64,000 nucleotides of DNA from Phylloscopus collybita (taxonomy: Eukaryota; Chordata; Aves; Passeriformes; Phylloscopidae). Position numbers and translations under genes: made by a program. The stretch's first letter is position 1; each line of letters starts with the position of its first letter. Shown here one piece after another: positions 44,300 through 54,973 of the stretch. The notes under the pieces were generated by a model. That model was given only the letters and a program-made list of their open reading frames with translations, was not told where the DNA came from and ran no database searches. The DNA is taken from the NCBI GenBank assembly GCA_027886175.1, contig JAJNNQ010000024.1, positions 124,001-188,000 of the forward strand. The letters are read 5' to 3'.

Positions 44300-45660
44300 A
44301 CCCTGTGCTCAGGAAGGAAAAAAGGAATATCAGCATTACACAGACTGTCCAGAAGGGTGTGACTGAGGCAGGATCAGCTCCCAGTCCACTGCTGCTTCTG
44401 GATTTCTGGGCAGTTCCTTCCCATCCCGCCCAGCTCCAGTAAAGATCAAAATGCTTCCGCATTGTTCCAGCAGGGCTCAGCACTGGAGGTGGTTTGTGAG
44501 CCACAGGAACTCTGTCCTGTGGGGTACAAAAATTAGACACCTTTGCTCTGTAACTAACTGAGAAGCAGAAATTGTAAGTGATTTGGTTCCTCAAAAGTCA
44601 GCAGGCTGCCTGTAGCACACTCAAGACTCGACTCCAGATTTCTTTACTCCCAGTATCTGAAAAGGCCTGGGCTTTGACCCTAGTTATGTGCAGGAATATA
44701 AAACACATCTCAAAGCTGAAGAGCTCCTAAAGTACCAGCCTGAGTAAATGCACTCGTGGCACCAAGCTTCTGGAATACTGCAGCTGGCCTCAAAGAATCC
44801 ATCCTCCTGATCTACAGAAATACGCTCTAAAGGTGAGACACATACGTACAGCAAGCAGTAAAATCTATTTCTTATTTTTAATTTCAATGAATTGGTGACT
44901 TCACAAAAGCTTTTTTCTTTTTTCAAGTGTTTTAAAACTTGAAAGCTTGTTTAAATGTTGCTCATCCATAAACACAAAATTGGTTATCAACATGCTGCCC
45001 TGAGAATTCCCCCCCTTTTCTTACACAGCTCCTTCAAGCACTGAATCTCAAACCCCTGCACAGTGAAGAAAAGCTGAGCTCTATGCAGATTAAACGTGGT
45101 TCAAGGTCAGGCAGGATTTCAGTTGCCAGTGAAGAGGGAAAAAAGCCAATCCTACACCTGAACTAGCATCCAATTTATATTCCTCTGGAAGGGTACTCCT
45201 CATGAAAGGTTGCAATTTGAAATACACGTAATTAAATAGCCATTTTTCATAAAGCTTGCAAAATCAACTTTAAATCTCCTGTATCGACCTATTTTAAAAC
45301 AGGTCTAACCATCACAGGACCAACGTGCACTTCAGTGATCTTACACTAGCTGCCTCACAGAAACCAAAAGAATCAATCCAAGACTGATTTTAACTGGGTT
45401 AAAAATACCAGAAAAACAAACAAACCAAAACCCAAACCAAAATAAAAAACCAAACCCACGTTTCCAGCAGTTTTAAAAACAGAAGTGTTTAGAACCAGCA
45501 TGAAATGAATGTAACATTTGGATCCAAGCAGAGGCACAATTTAAATGCCAGTATTCTGGAACTGTTAATAACTCTGCAAGTATTTACATGGGTGGGCGTG
45601 TTACTGGATGGAGAGAACATAATGCAAGAAAGACAAAATTAACTGTGTTTAGTATGGGAA
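44300..45660. other. Anonymous stretch between exon-like segments
   Basis: A minus-strand frame near 44,740-44,820 (MDSLRPAAVFQKLGATSAF) looks protein-like but has no convincing splice sites. The URB1 exon that should follow the exon at 45,680 was not found here. Confidence 0.3.
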
Positions 45661-45679
45661 GAAGATGATTAAATAATAC

Positions 45680-45873
45680 CTCTTGTCTGGATATTCACGC
45701 CATCTTCTTCTCTTGACCTCAGGGTGGCTGACAGAAAGAGAGAGTGCTGCGTGACCTTCATGTGAAGTTTGGAGAGCTTGATTAAGCTCTGACTAAGTGA
45801 GGATTCCTTCCTGTACAGCAACTGGATGGCAACGTTCAGGACCTTCAGAAATGTTTCATCTCTGCAACGGTAC
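45680..45873 (-). pseudogene. URB1: URB1-like exon
   Basis: The exon has acceptor TCTCCCAAAG and donor AGAG|GTATTA. It reads YRCRDETFLKVLNVAIQLLY, then RKESSLSQSLIKLSKLH and FLSATLRSREEDGVNIQTR, without a stop. It resembles the C-terminal half of URB1, a large helical-repeat nucleolar protein needed for 60S ribosome assembly, where human has L-L-Y-K-K-E-S-S-L and S-L-I-K-L-S. It joins in correct phase to the exon at 46,018. No exon 3' of it is found, so the gene looks truncated, although the exon itself is intact. Identification is from memory of the family. Confidence 0.55.
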
Positions 45874-46017
45874 CTTTGGGAGAAGGATCACAGAGAAGTC
45901 AGATCCCAACCAAACCCAGGGAAGCCTGCTTCAAATTAAATGCTGTTTACAAAATGAGAACTTGGCAAAGAAAACGAACTTGGTAAAACCCAACCGAATT
46001 AAAATGAAAACACTCAC

Positions 46018-46076
46018 TTGAGTCCTGTCTTCACAAGGCTGCACCAGTCATCTGGGTCCACTTCCTCAACCACGCA
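46018..46076 (-). pseudogene. URB1: URB1-like exon
   Basis: An acceptor (TTGCCGCACACAG) leads into CVVEEVDPDDWCSLVKTGLK, where the last codon is split across a consensus donor (CAA|GTGAGTG). It joins in frame to the exon at 45,680. No lesion is seen. Confidence 0.5.
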
Positions 46077-47165
46077 CTGTGTGCGGCAAGGAAAAACAGG
46101 TGTTGGTTTACATTTGGCACACAGAGCTTCTACAGCAATTTTTTCTTCAAGGGAGACACTAAGAACATGCAAGCCAAACACTCACACGTTGGATGATCAG
46201 AGGATAGCAGGGAAAAAAGCTCTTGGATACAACAATCCTAACTCTGGCTCAAAGGAACCTGCAAGTGTTTGGTTGGTCTGGGAGCAGGAGAACACAGAGG
46301 CTGTACGGAATTAAAAAGCAAACTGGGCTGTAGGTTCCAAAACACAGCAGCTCAAAACAGCAAGGGACTGGGCACCGGGTTTTTGTGTGGTTTAGCTCAC
46401 CCAGCTTTGCACGTGGCACAGGGGGTGGCTGGGTCTAGGTGTTCCTTAGAACTGATGTGCCCTGAGGAGCTGGGAATCACAACAAACCAGTCAGTCTGGA
46501 GAACACTGACAGCTGCACATACCAACAGTCCTGGGAGTGCAGGAGGTGTGCCAACCTCGCCCTTAGGATGGGATGGACAACGAGGACGCACCAGGGCCTG
46601 CAGAGTCAGCCAGGTCCTACAAGGGAGTCTCAGCAAAAGCCAGTGAGAGGGCAGAGGCATTCACTGCTCAGAGACCTTCAGTGTTATGTGTCACAGGGAT
46701 CTGTGTTTGCTGAACTCTCACCAAGGGAACAGTACAGAGGGGGTGATCAAGTAGTGCTCTTCAAGATCAAAGTCTGGATTTCTATTTATGACCAACCAGA
46801 CTCTTGCCCCAGGCTTCAGATGGCATGGCAGGTGGGTCTTGGCTGTGGCATCTCTATCCGATTTTTGGAGGAAATAAAAAAAAAGAAAATCCACAGGTAA
46901 CCTTTGATTTCCTACTTCTAAACACCTCAAACTCCTATCTCCAACGGGGATTCTTACTAGAAAGCCATCATCAAGAACATAAAACTGCTTTGGATAAAGG
47001 ATCATCAGGACTAAGGTAACTCTGCAAAAGCTATTAAAAGCCCATGGAAACCAGACTCCACCAAACAGGAAATCGAGCCCAACCTATATTTACCAAAAAT
47101 TTACAGCTGCCCAATCACACACATGCATACAGTCCCAGTGTGGCAAAGCAGATAACAACTCTCAC

Positions 47166-47343
47166 CAGTAATTCCTCTAGCCTCAGCAGCATGGATCTCT
47201 CCACTTCTTGCCTGCTTTCATCTTTACTGCTGCTGTACACGGCAACTAACCCCTTCATGCAGGCTGACGAGCGATGTCTCCTCCAGGAATGCAGCTCCTC
47301 CGAGTTTTTAAGCACTCTGGATATGGCATCTGCCACAGCCCAA
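47166..47343 (-). other. Helical-protein exon, possibly URB1
   Basis: Good splice sites (CTTTGTGCAG; ACTG|GTGAGAG) flank a 178-bp frame reading WAVADAISRVLKNSEELHSW, then RRHRSSACMKGLVAVYSS and ERSMLLRLEELL. The residue pattern is that of a helical-repeat protein. Its position, 5' of the two URB1-like exons on the same strand, suggests the same gene, but I cannot confirm that. Confidence 0.45.
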
Positions 47344-47799
47344 CTGCACAAAGATAGGTATTGAGTTTATTATTCATCTTTTTACTTGCTTTGTATATGT
47401 TAAAGACGTCTTGCTGCCAAAGCACGCACTTTTCAAAAGAATATGAATGCAACATAGCCACCGTTACTGTCTTACGAGCAAGGCTGGAGGCCATGGATTG
47501 TTTTTGTTTATTGACTCGGTGACTCCAAGTTTTATATTAAATTTACTTTTTTTTTTAAACCTGTGTCACCAAAGGCTTTCTATTTTTGCAATGTTTTAGC
47601 GGTTAGCATACTGTCCTTAAGCAGAAGAGGCTTACTCTACCAAAGAAGTTTAAAGCTTTTCAAGCAATAAGATTAAATATATACGTTTTGCTTCTTATTA
47701 GTGCGCTCTACCTGGTCCGCATTTTTAATTAGGTCACATTGATTATCACCTATGAATGTCTGTTCCTTAAAAAACAAAAACCCAACAAGCAATTAGGAA

Positions 47800-48240
47800 G
47801 TACCTTTTCATTCCAGCACCTGTGCCAAGATTGCATCATCACCAGCAATGAGAAAGCAGAGAGCAAACTGACTACAGGCCACGCGGACATCTGTTCTCCC
47901 CCGGAAACATAAAAATGTAAATATAAAATAAAACAATGTTGTTAGCACACAAATTGTACCCAACTGCAGGTTCCATACTGCAACTGCTGATTGCCCGTAG
48001 TAGTGCCACAAATGGGTAAATGAAACAACTTCTATAAGCATGTTGCATGCAGCCACAGACAAACATTTACATGCAATACATCCACAGCATATTCAGCTAA
48101 AAAACTTCTTGCGTTAAGCAGATCACTTCTACATAAAAAGGAGAATGTGATAGTTCACATGCTTTTCAATTCTCAAGATATGAGACTAAGCCACAGATTT
48201 AAAGAGCAAGGAAACATGAACAGCAGTTTCATGCCAAACC
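47800..48240. repeat. ~435-bp direct repeat, left copy
   Basis: This region matches 56,787-57,230 at roughly 95% identity. It covers the exon above and the intron sequence upstream of it on the minus strand. The copies lie about 9 kb apart within the amplicon unit and are more diverged than the two amplicon copies. Confidence 0.9.
47804..47900 (-). pseudogene. Decayed exon, left copy of a duplicated pair
   Basis: It is the left copy of the exon at 56,795. It reads RTDVRVACSQFALCFLIAGD, then DAILAQVLE followed by TGA (47,808-47,810), where the other copy has a Leu codon. Its acceptor reads TTTCCGG where the other copy has TTTCCAG. So both splicing and frame are lost here. The strand and helical character suggest it came from the URB1-like gene, which is not proven. 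Confidence 0.6.
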
Positions 48241-48384
48241 CTGCATCACTGAACTTCCTCACCTGTGCACTGCTTGGTCAGTTCACAAGAGTGCCAATAA
48301 AAAGGGGGAAATCTAAAACTACCAACTCAGGCACAGCGGAAGCAGTGAAAGCTTGACCAGTAACAGCACCACAGGATATGAACA

Positions 48385-48700
48385 TTGAATCACAGAATGG
48401 TTTGAGTTGGAAAGGATGATCTTAAGGATCACCTCATTCTACCCGCTGCCATAGCCAGACAGCTTCCACTATCCCAGGTTGCTCCAAGCCCTGTCCAGCC
48501 TGGCCTTGGACACCTCCAGGGATGGGGCGGTGACAGCGTCTCTGGGCAACCTATGCTGGACAGCATCTCATCACCCTCATGGCCAGGAATCTCCTCCCAA
48601 TATCTAATGTAAATATGCCCTCTTGCAAATAAAGTCACCCCTCATCCTATCACTACACTCCCTGACAGAGGCCCGCCATGATTTTACAATTTTTTCAGGG
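48385..48700 (-). mobile_element. CR1 LINE 3'-end fragment, antisense
   Basis: Reverse complement of a CR1 3' end: it begins GAATCACAGAATGGTTTGAG and includes GTCCAGCCTGGCCTTGG, ACACCTCCAGGGATGGGG and CTCATCCTATCACTACA. Confidence 0.9.
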
Positions 48701-48719
48701 GTGACCTAACTGTGCCTTT

Positions 48720-48830
48720 CCCGTACCTGAAGGAGCCCACGGGAAAGACGGGAACGATTTACAAGGGAAGCAGTGACAGAACAAAGGGGAATGGCTTCCC
48801 ACTGCCAGAGGGCAGGCTTAGAGTCATTAA
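48720..48830 (+). mobile_element. CR1 LINE fragment, sense
   Basis: GATTTACAAGGGAAGCAGTG, GACAGAACAAAGGGGAATGG and CCAGAGGGCAGGCTTAGA match CR1 in the opposite orientation to the adjacent fragment. Either two insertions abut or one was inverted. Confidence 0.7.
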
Positions 48831-49114
48831 CGCCTGAACTCTTCCCTGGCTTGCAGCAAGAGTTATTCCAAGACAGCACAGTGATAAGGAGGGATGGAAA
48901 AATCCTTGTTCTAATTAACTGTTACTTTATGGAATGACAACAGTTGAAAACGTAGTGGAAGATAAAGGAGATTATTTCAGAAGGAAAAAATGAAAGATAA
49001 AGATCTATCCAAGTCCAAATCAGATTTTCTTATTCATATGTGCAAGTAATAAAAACAGCATTAGTATCTTCCTGGGCTTTTTCAAATTATTAATTTTTTT
49101 TTTTAGTAGAATAC

Positions 49115-49126
49115 TATATATATATA

Positions 49127-49167
<41 letters not shown>
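49115..49167. repeat. (TA)8 followed by A38
   Basis: A TA dinucleotide run merges into about 38 A. It lacks target-site duplications that I can see and is not clearly a retroposon tail. Confidence 0.9.
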
Positions 49168-49169
<2 letters not shown>

Positions 49170-49594
49170 AGGAAAAAGGAAGAAAAAAAAAGAAGTGATC
49201 CAGAAGAGGGCAACATTCACAGCCATTCTAAGATGCAGGATGAAGAAATGCTTTCACAGTGATGGAAGATGCTGCAATGCTTTAAGAACAGAAGATAGAG
49301 GAAAATAAAAGAAAGTGATGGTAGAAAATAGAAAAGGGTAAATAAAAGGAGTACATGAGACTGGGGGGGAAAGGAAAATACGAACTGCCAGACACTAGGT
49401 ACAAGGGCTTTTTACAAGTAATTTATGAGAACAAAGCTGACAACATCTTACTGCTGCTAGTGACATCATGCTCCAAGGTGGGATAATAATTTCTATTTCT
49501 AGGAATACTTAAATTAACTGTAGAAAGCATTCACAGGGAATACATTTAATCCAAAATCACATCTTTAAAACTGTAGTTCTCAATGTTCGCTTAG

Positions 49595-49950
49595 CTTGTG
49601 CAATTATTACAGAGAAAAATTTCCTTCAGTTTTTCCCAAAATTTCAAGTGTGATACAGAGCTCCTTGTCAAATCTTCCTGCTTTCCAGCCTTTGACACCC
49701 TGAGGCATGGGATCACAGGAGGAGAGAGCGTGGATGCTGCCAAGAGATGGGCGATCAGGACCACCTCCTCAGCACAGCCTCCCAAGAAGGGAATATCCCA
49801 ACACTGTCGCTTCTTTGTCATCACGTGTCCGAATGCCCTGTGCCTCCGTGATCCTTGCTCGGAGCAACCCACTGCTAGCTCACACACTTCGAGACAAAAT
49901 CATTGCAGAGCTGGAATTGCAGAAGTTTAGAATTGAGGAGTCCAGCTGAT
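49595..49950. other. Protein-like segment, strand ambiguous
   Basis: On the minus strand a frame contains GGCAEEVVLIAHLLAASTLS, which looks like an Ala/Leu-rich helical repeat. On the plus strand a frame ends LRDKIIAELELQKFRIEESS and a stop. Only one can be coding. The minus strand agrees with the nearby exons. No identification. Confidence 0.25.
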
Positions 49951-50604
49951 GTGCAAGGTCAGTGTATAGACCTAGGAGATGACTGGGCTGGCAAGGCTGA
50001 AGTAAAACCACAACTTTTTTTACTCTAGATGCTGTAAACCAAAATCACCTCTACTCCACCTAACCCTAGAGAGCAAAAGGGAACAAGTGTTACTGCTCAT
50101 TACGGCCACAGGCTTTACCTTCGCTGCTGGGTTCAGCCTTCTGGAAATAGAAGCAGATAAAGCTCAACCTACTGGGGCTGATTAATCCATTCCCTGCTCT
50201 GCTCTCACAAACCCTACGACCACTCTGCCAAGCCTTCAGGTCTAGAAGAGAGCAGCAGTTTATCCACGGTCCCATTACGTACGCACAGCAATCCAAGTGC
50301 TTATTTTACATTTCCATAAGCGTGGCCCAAGTCCCACGGGCACATGCGCACCAAAATCTCACCGTGTGCCGAGAGGAGAACCTAAAGGACACTGTGCACA
50401 GCCTCAAGTACAAAGCATAAGAATAAAAACCAATCTTGCTCTGTAAAAAAAACCAAGAAAAACTGTAACAAATTATACCATAGAATAGAACACACACCTT
50501 GAACCCAGGCAAGTAGTGAACTACGGGAGGGGAGCACCTGGCAGAAAAGAGCTGAACAACCCAACACGAAGCACAGAACCAGGGGGCTGCCTGAACGCCT
50601 TGAG

Positions 50605-51000
50605 GTCACTGCGCTGGTTTGAAGGTAAAGCAACGGCAGGAATCAACTCTGCACAAAAACTTCGTGAGGAATTCCAAGTCACAGCTGCAGTTTAATAGGA
50701 AGATTACAATAAAGGCAATAGCACAGAAACAGGGACTGAAACCAGTCAGAATAGAACCTGACAACAGCGTGGTGGTTGCACTCCCCCGGGAGTGACAGAA
50801 GTGGTCCCCTCAAAGCAGGGAAGCTGTGGAAAGCTCTGGTCCTGGGCCTTCTCAGAAGGTCCAGCGGTGGTCATTGAGAGCCACCGTCCTCTGGGCATCC
50901 AGCAGCTATCTCAGGATGCCCCAAGGTCCAGATTACACACCAGGTACGGATAGGCGGGTGCTGTTTCCCTGGAGAGTGTTCTCAGGCTTGAGTCATGGCA
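50605..51000. mobile_element. Possible ERVL-type LTR remnant
   Basis: The TGCGCTGGTTTGAAGG start, GGAATTCCAAGTCACAGCTG and TTACAATAAAGGCAATAGCA recall avian ERVL-type LTRs. The end is not clear and no retroviral coding sequence is seen. Low confidence. Confidence 0.35.
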
Positions 51001-51299
51001 AGACAGAAAGAAACACAGCTCCACCCACTTTCCCAGCTAAGCAGAGGGCAATGCGCAGATGGGAGCAGAACACAGGCTTTAATTACACCCCGCACTGGAA
51101 ACCAGAACACTTAGGAAAGCTTAAGCTGCACAAAAAGCCTCACGTTTCCCAAGAGCTGCCTCTGCTTCCCCTGACTACTCTTCATGTATTTGAGAGTGAT
51201 TTCCACGGTAGCTTTACCATCAAGCTTACTACATGAATCAGTAGTGAAGTTGTCTTTCAGTCTGTTTCTCTTGCTGTGTCTCTAAATTAAAATAAAGAG

Positions 51300-52040
51300 G
51301 TTCAGCATCACACGCAGTCCCGCTACTTCTCTATGTCAGCCCACTGTGTGGCCATATCACAGTGCTCAGTCGCCTTTACCTGCAAGGTTTTCAACCTGTA
51401 GCTTCCATCCCGCAGGAGGAGCCTGAATTCAGAAAAGCGCCCCCCGTGCCCACTCTACCCCAAGCAGCTACACAGCAACGCCACCTGGAAAGGAAGCAAA
51501 ACTTCACAGCTCCCGTCCCAAACACCAAGCCTGACCAGAACCGCAGACGCACCAAAAACTTACTGGAAAAATTAAGGCAGGAAAAACTCTGCACCTCCCG
51601 CTCCCTGCCCAACAGGCCCCAAATCTACACGGCAAGTAGGAAACAGGGTTTGCACGGTAGAAACTTGAAGACTTGACAGAATCCTTACCTATAAAAGACC
51701 TTCCCAACGCAATGCCCTGTCCCAGCAAAACATAAAGCCGTCTGCGTTCTACCTAAACCACAGCAAACCCAAGCTAAAACTAGAAACTGACGCAGAAGAT
51801 CGAAAAAGCACTATTTCGGCCCTAAAAAGGTCAGAAAAAAGCCAGACTCAACAACTGTCGCCTCATAACTCTACACTGAGGAACGGCTTAGAAACCTAAG
51901 GCACACCCCGGGAGACTCAGAGAGCAACAACCCCTCACCATCGACACACCAACTAAGGCCACCTAACATCTACTCTGTATCACACCACATACCTACACAA
52001 AATATTAATCCCCACAGAGCCGAAACAAGCGAACGGAAAC
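51300..52040. other. Presumed first intron of the minus-strand gene, exon-like piece near 51.4 kb
   Basis: On the minus strand GAATTCAG precedes a 44-bp segment ending CTTGCAG|GTAAAGG (about 51,382-51,425). It could be a small exon. Otherwise nothing is recognised. Confidence 0.25.
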
Positions 52041-52049
52041 AGGCGCTTA

Positions 52050-53200
52050 CCCCACGAAAACAGCCCAGAGGAAGCAGACACCGAGCACGGACACTGACCG
52101 ACACAAAATGCCCGCAGGCTGCAGCCCTTACAAGCCCCTGCCGGCTCGTGATTGGTCGATGCGTTGAGGCGCTCGCAGCGTTGATTGGGCGGTGGGCCCA
52201 AGGCCCCGCCCCCGCCCTGCGCGCAGGTGCGCGGCGTTCCCGCCCCGGAGCTCCAGAGGCCGCTGCCGCGGGGCCGTGTCCGTGCGAGACTTCCGGGACA
52301 TCCCCGGCCCGCACCGCTCCGGAGCCGCCGCCGCCGCGCCCGTCTGCTTTAAACCAGAATGAGGTGACAGCACGGCATTCGATCAGGGACGCTAGGAGAC
52401 TCAGCAGAATTCGTTTCCTCCTCTCCCACCACGGCTGACCGCTGTGTGCGGCGGCAGGAGTGGGAGTGAGGGAGGCTCGAGCGCCGCGCGGTCCCCACGT
52501 GCCCTCACGCGCAGCTGCGCGCGGGGCGGGGCTCGGCCACTGTTGTCCAATCAGCGCTGCCGGCGCCTCAGCGCACCCGCCAATCGCGAGCCGGGCGGTG
52601 GTCCATAAGGGCCGGTGTCAGGGGCGGGGCGGTGCGGGCCGGCGCGGTGCAGGGTCGGGTTCTGTTCCGTGGGTCTTGTTAGGAAGGCGCCGGCTTTAGC
52701 CGGCTCCCACCCGACCCGAGGTGCTGTGAGTATTGCGGCCTGGTGGTTCAGAGGTGGCTCAGTCTGTTCCTGCGGCTGTTCCTGAGTCTGTTCCTTGGGT
52801 TTCGCTCATCGTAATAATCTCGCAGCGGGATTTACGGCTGGCTGTGTTCAAACGCACGCCTCGGTTTTTTTAAATCACAACTCCGCCCCACCTCGGCCTC
52901 AGTGCCTGCCCCGCTCCCCCCTCCCTTTGCCTTTCCTTCCCGGGGCGGGCGGACGGTGAGCGCGGCGGGACGGCGGGGCGGCTCGTAGGAGCTCGGGCGC
53001 CAGGCGAGATGGGGCGGGCGCTGCCAGGCGTGTCTCGCCGCGTTGTACGGGAATGTGGCGGCCCGGCGGGGGACGCTCGCGGCTTGGCCGTGCCCTGAGC
53101 CCGCCCGGACCCGGGGGGGTCGGGGAGAGGCCGGAGCGGGCAGTGCGTATCCGCTCCTGAGGTCAGGGAGCTGCCGGGAAGGGAGGGCGGAAAGTCGCGC
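52050..53200. promoter_or_regulatory. Bidirectional CpG-island promoter of SYNJ1 and a minus-strand gene
   Basis: This dense CpG island has at least four CCAAT-type boxes in both orientations (GATTGGTCG and GATTGGGCGG at 52,150-52,190; CCAATCAGC and CCAATCGCG at 52,547-52,590) and GGGGCGGGG boxes. To the right is the SYNJ1 leader. To the left, on the minus strand, a leader ends in a donor GTGG|GGTAAGCG near 52,050. The layout is a classic head-to-head promoter. Confidence 0.65.
52620..52725 (+). other. SYNJ1: SYNJ1 non-coding first exon (approximate start)
   Basis: GC-rich leader sequence ends at a strong donor GCT|GTGAGTATT (52,725/52,726). A GAG|GTGCTG alternative lies five bases earlier. 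The next acceptor is the SYNJ1 coding exon at 54,255. The start is set only roughly from the promoter boxes. Confidence 0.45.
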
Positions 53201-53734
53201 TCCGGGAGCTCCGGAGCAGTTTTCCTTTGCTGCGTTTTCTCGAGCCTTAGCACGGAAAAACTGGCTGCTCTCGCATTTGTTTATGTTTTGCTGCTCTGTG
53301 AGAATTTTGTGGGGTTTTTTTAAGCTCTTATTCGTGTGCCCGCTGCTGGCGGGCAGCGTCACCAGTACGACGCTGCGATGTTTCAGCCGCCGCAGGGCAG
53401 GGTTTAAGTCCCAATCAAACCCTGCTTTCGTTAAAAAAACGGGCGGGTGGGGGGGAAGCCGAAAACAGGTTGTCATTTTTGTACATCAGATGCTTCCAAA
53501 ATGTCTTAACGGCTTCAGTGTTTAAAATATATGGTCCTTTTGTATAAGGTCCCAGTTAGTAAAATAGGTCTAAACATTTAAGGCTGCCCTTCTGCTTTCG
53601 GCAGTAGTTTATCATTAAGGTGGTTGCTACTCTTCCATATTGCTGCTAATTTGAAGACGTTTGGGTTTTTTTTTGTAGTTCCCTAGTAAGAAATCTGGTG
53701 TATTAAGTATTGGGAAAGAAATTGCCTTAAACCA

Positions 53735-53985
53735 GAAGAGAGGAAGGTTAGATTTAGGTGTGTTCCGTGACAAGGTGGGGAAGACCTGGCACAGGGTACC
53801 CGGAGAAGCTGTGGCTGCCCTTGGATCCCTGGAAGTGTCCAAGGTGAGGTTGGATGGGGCTTGGAGTAACCTAGGATGTTGGAATATGTCCCTGTCCGTG
53901 GCCAGGTGTGGAACTGGATGAACTTTAAGGTCCCTTCCAATACAAACCAGTCTGCGGTTTTGTGAAATCCTAGTTGTCTTAAAGA
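53735..53985 (+). mobile_element. CR1 LINE 3'-end fragment, sense
   Basis: GGAAGGTTAGATTTAGGTG, GAGAAGCTGTGGCTGCCC, GTGAGGTTGGATGGGGCTTG and TTTAAGGTCCCTTCCAA are diagnostic of the CR1 3' region. It lies in SYNJ1 intron 1. Confidence 0.9.
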
Positions 53986-54254
53986 AGCTTTTAAATAAAT
54001 CTATGTTTTAAAAGGTGTTTCTCTAAGTAGTCCTGGTTTTTAAACCCTCTTATGTCATCTTTGGGTTATCCCTGAATTCGTTTTGGGCAGAGATAAACTA
54101 AGTCTTACGAGGTAGAATGAGGGAGCAAGGGATTTTGTTGTTTGTTTTTGTCGAAAGCGTAAAATCCCTAGGAAAGGACGTGGGTCAAACCAGCTTTGCG
54201 GGAGGTGTCTGGAAGCACAGGGAGGTTTCATTAACATCGTCTTGTGTTGGACAG

Positions 54255-54400
54255 AGCTGGCTGTGTTTGAAGCAAAATGGCTTTCAGTGAAGGATACCGT
54301 GTCTATCACAAGCTGGATCCACTGCCCTTCAGCGTGATCGTGGAAACCAGGAACAGAGGAGAATGTCTCATGCTGGAGTCGGGAGCTGTGGCTGTCCTCT
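54255..54400 (+). CDS. SYNJ1: Synaptojanin-1 first coding exon (partial gene)
   Basis: An acceptor (GTGTTGGACAG) opens the exon. ATG at 54,277 starts [20 protein letters not shown], then [21 protein letters not shown], and the codon is split at a perfect donor (CTCT|GTAAGT). The sequence and the split match the N terminus of SYNJ1 (human MAFSKGFRIYHKLDP), the start of the SAC phosphatase domain. SYNJ1 is a phosphoinositide phosphatase that drives uncoating of endocytic vesicles. The exon is intact. The next SYNJ1 exon is not found: 570 bp downstream the sequence enters the repeated amplicon unit. So either a very long intron spans the unit or only the 5' end of the gene was captured. Confidence 0.85.
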
Positions 54401-54973
54401 GTAAGTCGATCCGTTTTGATAACTACTGTGTTAGAAAGGTGGCAGACTGAGCATTGTGTGAGGCGTTTCGTTGTGGAATGTAAAGAAACAACTGTTCTGT
54501 TTTTCTGTTTGCTAATGGAGTGGCTTCTGATTGAAATGAGAAAGGAGATATTTTCTTACCATTATCTGTTGAGTGGGAACATTTAATTACATTTCTTTAT
54601 GCACGTACATTTTTATGTCCACTAAGTTTTCTGACATGGTTGCAGCAGCTGTATGGTGGTCCGGGTGAATGATGGGTGCTTTTCTCCTATTTTTAAAGTT
54701 CTCCTTGGTTTTATGGTACAGGTTTTTCTTAATACGTTTTGAAGTAATCTCCTTGATTTTGGTAGCAGTATCCGTAAGGCGCTCTAGTGTGGATTGGAAT
54801 AAGTGCTCAGTCGTAAAGGTAGTGAAGAGCTTTAGTGCGAGCCATAGAATATTTTGAAGATTTGTGGAATGGGTTGTTTTAGTAATTATGGAACCTGCTT
54901 GAGCTGTTCCATATCACTTAAGGGCCAACAGGTGAGAAATTATTTATTCCTGAAGGTTCTGCTCAGAAAAGGC
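54401..54973. other. SYNJ1 intron 2 start, up to the amplicon repeat boundary
   Basis: AT-rich with no features. At 54,974 the sequence begins to match base 1 of the window. Because the window starts there, the true homology may reach further left, so this is not necessarily a real breakpoint. Confidence 0.5.

Noticed and set aside
49115..49167. Retroposon poly(A) tail
   Set aside because: No recognisable element lies next to the A38 run and no flanking target-site duplication is visible, so it is annotated as a simple repeat.
45680..49950. Assigning the minus-strand exons to MEI1
   Set aside because: Considered because they look like helical repeats near a meiotic gene, but the exons at 45.7-46.1 kb fit URB1 better and agree with MIS18A/SYNJ1 synteny. 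The others remain unassigned.
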